This document shows positions 1-6,374 of a stretch of 9,599 bases of DNA, one piece after another (the first letter of the stretch is position 1; the number at the start of each line of letters is the position of its first letter). The notes under the pieces are model-generated. The model saw nothing but the letters and a program-made list of their open reading frames with translations, searched no databases and was not told the DNA's origin. The stretch spans positions 1-9,599 of the forward strand of contig CALKYB010000351.1 of assembly GCA_938003565.1 (NCBI GenBank). Direction: 5' to 3'. This DNA comes from an uncultured bacterium (lineage in GTDB: Bacteria; Bdellovibrionota_C; UBA2361; SZUA-149; CALKYB01). Made by a program: the position numbers and the translations under genes.

Positions 1-580
1 ACCCGGTGTAACACTAGTAGGAATTATTGATGCTGATATAGGCCTGAGTATGCCAGATTTTCGATCAAGCGAGAGGACCTATCAGCTAATAACTCAAGCT
101 GGAGGCCGAGCTGGGCGTCGAGAAAAAGTGGGCCGAGTAATACTTCAAACCAGACAGGCGAATCACCCTACAATAGTCGCAGCAGCCACTGGTCGTTTCA
201 AGGCCTTCGCCAGATATGAACTAGAGCAAAGAAAAGCTCTGCTCTACCCTCCAACAAGACGTCTGCTGAGACTTGTTGTATCATCTCCTGATCCTAGTAC
301 GGCCAGCTCTGGGAGCCAGATACTCACTGATTTTGTTGCGGAGCTTTTTGAAATATCAGCTGGTAAATCAGAGAAGAATATAGACTTTTCAATCATGGGA
401 CCAAGCCCAGCACCTTATGAAAAGCTCCGCGGTCGATACCGTTGGCACACAATTATTAAGTGTAACTCCAGCAGTTTTCTCTCAGGCGTAGCCAACCGAA
501 TCAACAGTGAGAGGAAAAACTTTTGCAAATCTCGTGATCTAAGAATTTCAATCGATATCGATCCGGTAGAAATGCTTTAA
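1..580 (+). CDS. priA: Primosomal replication-restart helicase PriA, C-terminal part (5' end outside window)
   Basis: PriA is the 3'-5' DNA helicase that recognises stalled or repaired forks and starts reassembly of the replisome. The frame is already open at the window edge (first full codon at position 2), so about 193 C-terminal residues are present. They begin PGVTLVGIIDAD, followed by DFRSSERTYQLITQ and then AGGRAGR, which is helicase motif VI (QxxGRAGR) with its arginine fingers. Next comes the conserved LLYPPTRRLLRLVV block, and then the C-terminal DNA-binding domain with MGPSPAPYEKLRGRYRWH, matching the family's GPxPAxxxKxxGRxRW signature. The end VEML followed by TAA is normal for the family. 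The zinc-binding cysteines and Walker motifs lie upstream of the window. The gene converges on mpl with a 40-nt gap. The identification is firm; only the missing N-terminus limits it. Confidence 0.96.
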   Translation, partial: PGVTLVGIIDADIGLSMPDFRSSERTYQLITQAGGRAGRREKVGRVILQTRQANHPTIVAAATGRFKAFARYELEQRKALLYPPTRRLLRLVVSSPDPSTASSGSQILTDFVAELFEISAGKSEKNIDFSIMGPSPAPYEKLRGRYRWHTIIKCNSSSFLSGVANRINSERKNFCKSRDLRISIDIDPVEML

Positions 581-593
581 AAGTCATTCCATT

Positions 594-640
594 TTATCCA
601 GATTGGCCTAGAATGGGTATTTAGTGAGGCTTCTGGATAA
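594..640. repeat. Inverted repeat at the priA/mpl convergent junction
   Basis: Perfect 9-bp arms, TTATCCAGA at 594-602 and TCTGGATAA at 632-640, are separated by 29 nt. The spacer contains the stop codon of mpl, so one arm is coding (the last codons of mpl) and the other lies in the gap after priA. A smaller nested pair, CATTC at 585-589 and GAATG at 611-615, is also present. Neither side has a following T-run, so it is not a classical intrinsic terminator. The position between converging genes makes a weak bidirectional stop or 3'-end stabilising structure possible, but chance is not excluded. Confidence 0.35.
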
Positions 641-2174
641 GCTTTAAACGCGCTACTAGCTTTTCCTTTAGACCACCAAAATCCCCATTAGACATAAGTA
701 CAATTAAATCTCCCGAAGATATTTCAGAAACTACCTTTTCCAAAATCTGATCTACAGACTCAAAAGATGCCGCTATTTTCCCTAGGCCTTTAATATCATC
801 AACAAGCTGAGTAGTATCAAGTGCTACTATTTTCTCCCCGGATTTACTATAACCTCGATCGCCTGACACCGTTTTTAGGTAAACCAAATCCGCCGCGGAA
901 AAGCTATTCGCATAATCATTTTGAAAAAAGGCACGCTGGCTTGTGTTTGAGCGAGGCTCAAACACAGCTACAATTCTTTTATCAGGCCAAGATTCCCTAA
1001 AACCCTGTAGTGTCAACCGAACCGCAGTAGGATGATGAGCAAAATCTTCAAATACTAATGCATCATCGCCCTCATAAACTTTTTCCTGCCTTCTTTGAAC
1101 TCCAACAAACCTCTGCATACCTTGCTGAAGCTGAGATTCGCTCAAACTCAAATCAGCTCCAACTGCTACAACAGCAAGAATATTGAGTGCATTATGCACG
1201 CCGCTAAGAGGTGTTGAAACAGACAGTGGGCAACCACGAATATCCATCTTCAACTCCTGCCCCCCCTTCTTCATCCGTCTTTCCAGAAGCTGAAAATCAC
1301 AACTTTCATCTTCACCGTAGCGCAACAACTCAGCATTAAGTGAAGCACTTCCTCGCCATTTTTTGAAAAGTTTATCTAAGTTTTTACAACCCTGGTACAT
1401 ATAGACCTTCGAGCCTTTAGGCATTGAAAACACTAAGGTTTCAAACTCATCAATGATATCTTGGAGACTCGAAAAGATATCAGCATGATCAAACTCAAGA
1501 CTGGTAATAATTAATTTGTCAGGGCGATAGGAATGGAACTTTGACCATTTAGCAAAACAGGCACTATCGTATTCATCTCCTTCAAGAACCACTACTCTCT
1601 CGCTAGGTTTTAGATCCTCAGACCAACAACGCAAACCACCGCCCAGAATGTCAACAAAGCCTCCAACAAAAAAACCTGGCTTTTTACCCGCTAATTCCAG
1701 CAAAACACTCATTGCCGCAGAAGTTGTAGTTTTACCATGAGTTCCAGACACAACGACGGAATTGCCGCACTCTTGCCGTGAACCAATTAAAAAATGGCCA
1801 AGAACTTCAGGCATAGAAACATAAGAGATGCCATCTTCTAAGACTCTCAAGAATTCGGGATGATCTTTTGATAAACTATTTCCGACCACCACAAGGTCCG
1901 GCCGTTCATCAAGATTACTGGCACTATACCCCTCGTACAGCTTGTCAGCGATAGCTCTAACTACATCACCCATAGGGGGGTAGAAAGCTCTATCACTTCC
2001 AGAGATTTTGAATCCCTTTAATTTGAGGAGTTTTGCAACGGCAGCTGTTCCAGTTCCACAAATGCCAGCGATATAAATATGACTTCCTGGCTCCAAGCTA
2101 TCTAGGGCTGACTTGCGTTGTGATATCGCCTCTTTATTATCTAAAAGAAGTTTTTGAACTCTATTTAAGGTCAT
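621..2174 (-). CDS. mpl: UDP-N-acetylmuramate:L-alanyl-gamma-D-glutamyl-meso-diaminopimelate ligase
   Basis: Mpl joins recovered tripeptide (L-Ala-gamma-D-Glu-mesoDAP) to UDP-MurNAc in the cytoplasm using ATP, returning cell-wall fragments to peptidoglycan synthesis. Visible features are the N-terminal nucleotide-binding GICGT (residues 37-41), the Mur-ligase P-loop GTHGKTTT (144-151), the central EGDEYD (198-203), SLEFDHADIF (225-234), and the C-terminal domain with EDFAHHPTA (376-384), FEPRSNT (405-411) and LMSNGDFGG (493-501). The PGFFVGG and SKFHSY segments separate Mpl from MurC, its closest relative. At 517 residues it is longer than the usual ~450-460. About 30 extra residues precede the IAGICGT strand, and the middle domain is also somewhat extended. 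The ATG at 2174 lies inside the last codons of aroC (14-nt overlap), and no better start is seen, so translation is probably coupled. It ends in TAA. Confidence 0.94.
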   Translation of the reverse strand: MTLNRVQKLLLDNKEAISQRKSALDSLEPGSHIYIAGICGTGTAAVAKLLKLKGFKISGSDRAFYPPMGDVVRAIADKLYEGYSASNLDERPDLVVVGNSLSKDHPEFLRVLEDGISYVSMPEVLGHFLIGSRQECGNSVVVSGTHGKTTTSAAMSVLLELAGKKPGFFVGGFVDILGGGLRCWSEDLKPSERVVVLEGDEYDSACFAKWSKFHSYRPDKLIITSLEFDHADIFSSLQDIIDEFETLVFSMPKGSKVYMYQGCKNLDKLFKKWRGSASLNAELLRYGEDESCDFQLLERRMKKGGQELKMDIRGCPLSVSTPLSGVHNALNILAVVAVGADLSLSESQLQQGMQRFVGVQRRQEKVYEGDDALVFEDFAHHPTAVRLTLQGFRESWPDKRIVAVFEPRSNTSQRAFFQNDYANSFSAADLVYLKTVSGDRGYSKSGEKIVALDTTQLVDDIKGLGKIAASFESVDQILEKVVSEISSGDLIVLMSNGDFGGLKEKLVARLKLIQKPH

Positions 2175-3258
2175 ACTTCAGCGGTTCTATCGGTGAGAAT
2201 CCCTTCCTAGCTTCTCGACGAGAAAGATCTTGAAGCCAAAAATCAACTAAAACCAAGGCCATCATCGCCTCAGCAATCGGCACCGCCCTTAAGGCAACAC
2301 AAGGGTCGTGACGGCCTTTTGTAGCAATCTTTGCTGGTTTAAAGTTCGTATCAATAGTCTGAAGATCCTGAGCAATTGACGAGGTTGGTTTAATAGCCAT
2401 ACGGCAGACCACTGGCGCACCAGATGAAATTCCTCCCAAAACTCCTCCATGATTGTTTGACAGAAAACCTTGAGGCGAAAACTCGTCATTCACTCTACTG
2501 CCTCTATGCTCAGCAGATTGAAAACCAAGTCCTATTTCAACTCCTTTGACCGCAGGAATCGACATCATTGCTGCAGCTATCATTGCATCTAATCTTGCAA
2601 ATATTGGCTCTCCCCATCCAGGTGGAACACCAACCGCTTCCACCTCCACAATACCTCCGACGGAATCACGCTCTTTCCGTGCTCGCTCAATTCTTTCTTC
2701 GACCTGATCAAGCTTGGAAGGATCTGCAAATCGAAAAGGATTGTCCTCGACTTCTGACCAAACTCGACTCTCCGCCTTAACATCTTCAATCTGAACAACC
2801 GCTGCTCTAATTTTCACCTCGCCAAGCAACTGCTTCGCGAGACAGCCAGCAATAACCCTTGCAGCGGTTTCACGGGCAGAAGATCGTCCACCGCCTCGGT
2901 AGTCCCGATGCCTGTACTTAGCAAAGTAAGTAAAGTCAGCATGACCAGGACGAAATAAATCCTTTATTTCTTTATAATCTTTAGAGCGAGCATCTTTATT
3001 TCTAATAATAACAGCGATTGGAGTTCCCGTAGTAACACCTTCAAAAACTCCACTCAAAATCTCAAACTCTTCATCCTCTTTTCTTGGTGTGACGAACTTG
3101 GATTGTCCGGGCTTACGCCTATCTAAGTCTGTACGCAACAAATCAAGATCCACAGTCAAGCCGGCCGGACAACCATCAATCACAACCCCAAGGGCAGGTC
3201 CATGACTCTCTCCAAATGTCGAGACACGAAAAAGATTACCTATAGAGCTATTAATCAT
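2161..3258 (-). CDS. aroC: Chorismate synthase
   Basis: AroC catalyses the last shikimate step, converting 5-enolpyruvylshikimate-3-phosphate to chorismate with reduced FMN, and so feeds aromatic amino acids, folate and quinones. The family signatures are present: FGESHGPALGVVIDGCPAG near the N-terminus (residues ~15-33), GHADFTYFAKY then HRDYRGGGRSSARETA (~105-132), NNHGGVLGGISSG (~268-280), and GRHDPCVALRAVPIAEAM near the C-terminus (~315-332). I place the start at the ATG at 3258, which gives 365 residues beginning MINSSIGNLFRVSTFGESHG. This matches the usual family N-terminus and length. The frame is open to another ATG at 3306, but those 16 extra residues have no counterpart in the family. 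A weak GGA lies about 8 nt before the chosen start. The gene is first in the unit with mpl and faces the divergent response regulator. It ends in TAG. Confidence 0.95.
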   Translation of the reverse strand: MINSSIGNLFRVSTFGESHGPALGVVIDGCPAGLTVDLDLLRTDLDRRKPGQSKFVTPRKEDEEFEILSGVFEGVTTGTPIAVIIRNKDARSKDYKEIKDLFRPGHADFTYFAKYRHRDYRGGGRSSARETAARVIAGCLAKQLLGEVKIRAAVVQIEDVKAESRVWSEVEDNPFRFADPSKLDQVEERIERARKERDSVGGIVEVEAVGVPPGWGEPIFARLDAMIAAAMMSIPAVKGVEIGLGFQSAEHRGSRVNDEFSPQGFLSNNHGGVLGGISSGAPVVCRMAIKPTSSIAQDLQTIDTNFKPAKIATKGRHDPCVALRAVPIAEAMMALVLVDFWLQDLSRREARKGFSPIEPLKYDLK

Positions 3259-3397
3259 TGCAAATCCATCAAAATTACTGGAGCCTAAAACGAGAAAATC
3301 TATCAAACAGTCTCAAATTTGGCTACATGGAAGCCATCTGAATGCGTTTTTTACTTCAGGTTAACCCAAAACCTGCCGATAGGTACCTAGTGGAACT

Positions 3398-3417
3398 GGA
3401 AATTTAGGTAAATTTCC
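3398..3417. promoter_or_regulatory. Candidate operator: perfect 9+9 bp inverted repeat
   Basis: GGAAATTTA (3398-3406) and TAAATTTCC (3409-3417) are exact reverse complements around a central GG. A 20-bp dyad with a 2-nt centre suits a dimeric helix-turn-helix repressor or activator. It sits 140 bp upstream of the aroC start and about 120 bp upstream of the response regulator start, in the only substantial non-coding region of the window. Which protein binds it, if any, cannot be told from the sequence. Confidence 0.45.
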
Positions 3418-3425
3418 CATTTGAG

Positions 3426-3479
3426 GGTGAAAATTCTCAATGATTCTGTGAAGTGGGTGTTCACCAAGAACTATTCACC
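3426..3479. promoter_or_regulatory. Cluster of TTCAC(C)/(G)GTGAA motifs upstream of the response regulator
   Basis: Within 54 bp the motif occurs four times: GGTGAA at 3426-3431, GTGAA at 3448-3452, TTCACC at 3460-3465 and TTCACC at 3474-3479. The first two are in one orientation and the last two in the other. The middle pair can form GTGAA-7 nt-TTCAC, and the last two form a direct repeat with a 14-bp step. The cluster ends 57 bp before the GTG start, where promoter-proximal regulatory sites would be expected. It could be a set of binding sites for one regulator, perhaps the response regulator's own circuit, but this is inference. Confidence 0.35.
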
Positions 3480-3520
3480 GCAAAAATCCTAATCCAGTCT
3501 ACCTTTTGACTTCCCAAACT

Positions 3521-3526
3521 CAGGAG
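3521..3526 (+). promoter_or_regulatory. Ribosome binding site that fixes the GTG start of the response regulator
   Basis: CAGGAG ends 10 nt before the GTG at 3537. A TTG at 3529 is out of frame, and no ATG lies upstream in frame within the intergenic region, so this site supports initiation at GTG. Confidence 0.7.
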
Positions 3527-3536
3527 TATTGCGTAC

Positions 3537-4724
3537 GTGGAACAAAGTAGTTCAGCCGAAAATCATGATTCTAAGAGAATTCTTCTAGTAGACGACGAGG
3601 CCCCCGTCCTAAAATCCTTATCTAAGGCCTTAAAATTATTAAACAACTCTTATGACGTTATTACAGCAAGTAGCGGAGAGGATGCCTTATCCTACATTGA
3701 GCAAAACAGCATAGACCTACTTATCACGGATTTAATGCTACCGAGAATGAATGGCCTTGCTTTAGCTGCCAACCTACAACAGCTTCACCCAGAAGTTTCG
3801 TCAATTCTAGTAACGGCATACGGCAACGACGCTATCTTTAAAAAGGCAGAACAATACGGATGTATAGCTTACCTAAGCAAACCATTTAATTTTGGCGAAT
3901 TAGCATCGCATATTAATGGAGCCTTCGAGAACAGCGGCAATTTTAGAGTTAGCCTGCCTGGAATCAACTTAGTGGATCTCCTTCACCTTTATAGAAGGAA
4001 TAAGGGTAGTGCAGTTCTATGCCTTTCCTCAGGAGAGCATGCTGGCACGGTAAATTTAGAGAAGGGAAGAATTTCGCAAGCCCGTCTAAACGATAGAGTC
4101 GGACCAACTGCTCTGTGCGAGATCATGAGTCTCAAATCAGGTTCGATTAATGCTCTCAGCGACTCAGTTCACGATACACAAACTCAAAACTCTCTTTCTA
4201 TTGAGGTCAATGATATTGGCCTAGTTGGACTAGACTTTGAAGAATCCTCTAGGGATAGTCTAGAGTTTAGTCAGTTAAGTGCAGCGATCACAGAGAAATT
4301 TCTAACAACCTGCTCTAAAGGTGAGCTAGAGGCTATCTATAAAATATTCAAACTAAATGGATACTTCCCAAGCTCGTCAAATACCATCCATACCCCAGCT
4401 GATTGCAGTGGTGTACTAAGAGCCCCAACAGGCACTCACAATAGAACATACCTTAGTCCGAACGATGATGGTCCCTCAGATGATGAAGATCTAAATCTTC
4501 AACCAGATCCAGACGAATTGGTAATATATAGATCTCCCACACGAAAAAGACAGATGGCAGAAGCCAAAAAACTTACAAACAAAGGTGTAGAGTACTTTAA
4601 AAAACATCAATTCGATCGAGCAAGAGACAGTTGGGAAAGAGCTCTCTCACTCGATGCAAACAACCAGGACGCTAAACGAAACCTAGCAATACTAAAGAAG
4701 GTTGAACTTTCTCTTAAAAACTAA
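3537..4724 (+). CDS. Response regulator: receiver domain, PATAN/DUF4388 domain and C-terminal TPR
   Basis: A 395-residue cytoplasmic protein with no signal peptide or membrane segment. Residues ~13-131 are a complete receiver domain: acidic D19, D20 and E21 in LLVDDE, phosphoacceptor D65 in LLITDLMLP, switch T93 in LVTAYG, Y112 and K115 in YLSKPF. Residues ~133-232 resemble the PATAN (DUF4388) module (FRVSLPGINLVDLLHLYRRNKGSAVLCL, then GTVNLEKGRISQARLNDRVGPTALCEIMSLKSGSI), which usually serves protein-protein signalling. Residues ~241-336 are unrecognised and end in an acidic linker (PNDDGPSDDEDLN). Residues ~340-390 hold one TPR-like helix pair (GVEYFKKHQFDRARDSWERALSLDANNQDAKRNL). No DNA-binding output domain or histidine kinase is present, so it probably acts by binding partners. 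The GTG start is backed by the upstream CAGGAG. It converges on prfB with only 11 nt between stops. The domain calls are solid; the pathway is unknown. Confidence 0.85.
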   Translation: MEQSSSAENHDSKRILLVDDEAPVLKSLSKALKLLNNSYDVITASSGEDALSYIEQNSIDLLITDLMLPRMNGLALAANLQQLHPEVSSILVTAYGNDAIFKKAEQYGCIAYLSKPFNFGELASHINGAFENSGNFRVSLPGINLVDLLHLYRRNKGSAVLCLSSGEHAGTVNLEKGRISQARLNDRVGPTALCEIMSLKSGSINALSDSVHDTQTQNSLSIEVNDIGLVGLDFEESSRDSLEFSQLSAAITEKFLTTCSKGELEAIYKIFKLNGYFPSSSNTIHTPADCSGVLRAPTGTHNRTYLSPNDDGPSDDEDLNLQPDPDELVIYRSPTRKRQMAEAKKLTNKGVEYFKKHQFDRARDSWERALSLDANNQDAKRNLAILKKVELSLKN

Positions 4725-4735
4725 CTCTCTGAACT

Positions 4736-5855
4736 CTAATTTGGCACATTACAATCAGACATTAAGTAAGATTCAATAAACCCATCCAAATCTCCATCCA
4801 ATACAGACTGAACATTTCCAGTCTCGAAGTCCGTCCGCAAATCTTTAACCATTTGGTAGGGCTGCATCACATAGCTTCGAATCTGACTTCCAAAATCTAT
4901 TTTTTGCCGCTCTCCAGCAATCTGATCGGCCTCCTCCCTCTTCTTCTCCATCTCAACCTCGTACAACTTGGTCTTCAAAAGTTTCATACACGTAGCTTTA
5001 TTTTTATGTTGCGAGCGTTCATTCTGACAAGCCACAACTATACCCGAGGGTTCATGGGTTATACGCACTGCAGAATCCGTTTTATTAATATGCTGCCCGC
5101 CAGCACCACTAGCGCGATAGGTATCAATTCGGAGCTCATCATCTCGAATCTCAATCTCTACCGAATCGTCAAGCTCAGGCATAACAGAGACGGAAGCAAA
5201 GGAAGTATGTCTTCTGGCATTCGAATCAAAAGGGGAAATTCGAACTAACCGATGTACCCCTCTCTCCGACCGCAAAAAACCAAAAGCACTGTCCCCTTCT
5301 ACTAAAATTGTTACTGACTTAATCCCAGCTTCATCCCCACCTTGTATATCTAAAACAGTTGAGGAGAATTTTCGATTCTCAACCCACCGAGAATACATCC
5401 TAAGTAGCATCTCAGCCCAGTCTTGTGCTTCAGTTCCTCCAGCCCCTGCATTAATCTCTACAATTGCATTGAATCCATCGTGACGCCCGGATAACATCTT
5501 CTCCAACTCCAAGGTTCGGATTCTAGACTCGGCTTTTTCCAATTCGAGTCGTCCCTCCTCAGCCAAGTCTTCATCAGGAGATTCTTTCAAAAGTGAAAGA
5601 AGAACCTCTATGTCTTCGACAGCAGAGCTTAAATCGTCAATAGCCTCAACTTGAAGTCCTATGCGCGCTCGTTCTTTCTGAATGAGCTGCGCACGCTCAT
5701 TATCATCCCAAAAATCTGGAGCCGCCAAGATTTGTTCAATTTCAGCGAGTCTATTTTTCTTTCCAGGTAAGTCAAAGATAACTCCCCAACGACTCTAGAC
5801 GCTCTCGCAAAAGCTCTAGTCGTTGTCTAAATTCACTTTGATCTAAAATAACCAT
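4736..5855 (-). CDS. prfB: Peptide chain release factor 2, expressed through a programmed +1 frameshift
   Basis: RF2 recognises UGA and UAA stops and triggers release of the finished peptide from the ribosome. The first frame starts at ATG 5855 and gives 27 residues (MVILDQSEFRQRLELLRERL...SYL), then meets TGA at 5774-5772. A +1 slip at CTT-TGA-C continues with DLPGKKNRLAEIEQIL and runs to TAG at 4736, for 372 residues in all (E. coli has 365). In this numbering the stop-recognition SPF is at 207-209 and the catalytic GGQ at 252-254, within RASGAGGQHINKTDSAVRITH, at almost the same positions as in E. coli. The residue at 248 is Ala, the common form at the position where E. coli K-12 has Thr246. 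Reading only the main frame would put the start falsely at a TTG (5728). It is the last gene of the alaS-pgpH-ybeY-prfB cluster, 36 nt after ybeY. Confidence 0.95.
5772..5787 (-). promoter_or_regulatory. prfB +1 programmed frameshift site with internal Shine-Dalgarno
   Basis: On the minus strand the sequence reads GGGGAG-TTAT-CTT-TGA-C. The slippery CTT is at 5777-5775, the in-frame TGA at 5774-5772 and the internal Shine-Dalgarno-like GGGGAG at 5787-5782. E. coli has AGGGGG-TAT-CTT-TGA-C, so the slippery codon, stop and following C are identical, and the Shine-Dalgarno element is shifted by about one base. When RF2 is scarce, slow termination at UGA lets the ribosome slip forward, which makes the gene autoregulatory. 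Confidence 0.95.
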
Positions 5856-5891
5856 TCTTCTCTTCGTAAGCAAAATAGGGAAAAGTAACTG

Positions 5892-6374
5892 CTACTTTCT
5901 CTCTTCAACAGCACCTAAAACTAATTCAAATAAATACTGCTCCTTAGTCTCCATAGCCTCAACTTCCTCAGGGGAAACATCTACATGATCATAACCTAAC
6001 AAGTGAAGAGTTCCATGTATGAGTAAGCGAAATAATTCATCAGACAAAGAAACTCCAAGTTCCTTCGCTTGCTTTTTGGCAGTTTCCAAAGATATAACTA
6101 CATCTCCCAACCCTACCGGCTCAACAACACTAACTTCTCCAGCCAGCTCCTCAAACATGGAAAACGACAATACGTCAGTTGGACAATCCTTATCTCTAAA
6201 CTTCTTATTTAAACTTTGAATCTCTGAATCATCGGTTAAAAGTATACTTAAATCCAAGGAACTAGATTCCAAGTCTTTTAAGACGATCTCTGCTACTCGA
6301 GTCAGACGATTTATCTCCAGAGTTTGATTCAGAAGTTTTTCTATCGTTGGTCTCACCAGTATGTCTATGGCCAT
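5892..6374 (-). CDS. ybeY: Endoribonuclease / rRNA maturation factor YbeY
   Basis: YbeY is a zinc-dependent endoribonuclease of the UPF0054 family, involved in 16S rRNA 3'-end maturation and ribosome quality control. The defining HxxxHxxxxxH motif is present as HGTLHLLGYDH (H120, H124, H130). The family's LNKKFRDKDCPTDVLSFSM (residues ~55-73, including R60) and the LGDVVIS strand (89-95) are also there. The protein is 160 residues against 155 in E. coli, so it is complete. The ATG at 6374 is preceded by GAGAGGAAG (6381-6389) at good spacing, and the N-terminal MAIDI fits the family, so I accept this start even though it lies 113 nt inside the 3' end of the upstream pgpH-like gene. A pgpH-ybeY neighbourhood is familiar from Firmicutes and other lineages. 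It ends in TAG. Confidence 0.94.
   Translation of the reverse strand: MAIDILVRPTIEKLLNQTLEINRLTRVAEIVLKDLESSSLDLSILLTDDSEIQSLNKKFRDKDCPTDVLSFSMFEELAGEVSVVEPVGLGDVVISLETAKKQAKELGVSLSDELFRLLIHGTLHLLGYDHVDVSPEEVEAMETKEQYLFELVLGAVEERK

Larger units (their letters stand above)
3259..3536. other. Intergenic region between divergent aroC and response regulator gene
   Basis: This 278-bp stretch should hold the promoters for aroC-mpl (leftward) and for the response regulator (rightward). It is AT-rich and contains several short dyads, two of them listed separately. Others are a TAGGTACCTA palindrome at 3380-3389, CAAATTTG at 3314-3321, and TTGAG/CTCAA arms at 3421-3425 and 3436-3440. I could not pick a convincing -35/-10 pair for either gene. 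No small open frame with a ribosome binding site stood out, and no tRNA-like structure was seen. Confidence 0.6.

Noticed and set aside
2033..2233. Small + strand frame spanning the aroC/mpl junction
   Set aside because: It is antisense to two conserved coding regions, with no ribosome binding site and no recognisable motif.
3259..3306. Upstream ATG at 3306 for aroC
   Set aside because: It would add 16 residues absent from chorismate synthases and has no better ribosome binding site; the ATG at 3258 gives the standard N-terminus.
3320..3350. Possible intrinsic terminator: TGGCT/AGCCA stem (3320-3336) followed by six T (3345-3350)
   Set aside because: The stem is only 5 bp, about 8 nt separate it from the T-run, and no + strand gene ends upstream that would need it.
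4853..5248. 131-codon open frame on the + strand opposite prfB
   Set aside because: It lies wholly antisense to the strongly conserved catalytic half of RF2, lacks a ribosome binding site and shows no recognisable domain.
5726..5728. TTG at 5728 as start of prfB
   Set aside because: It would leave RF2 without its first 42 residues, while a frameshift site and a matching upstream first frame are present.
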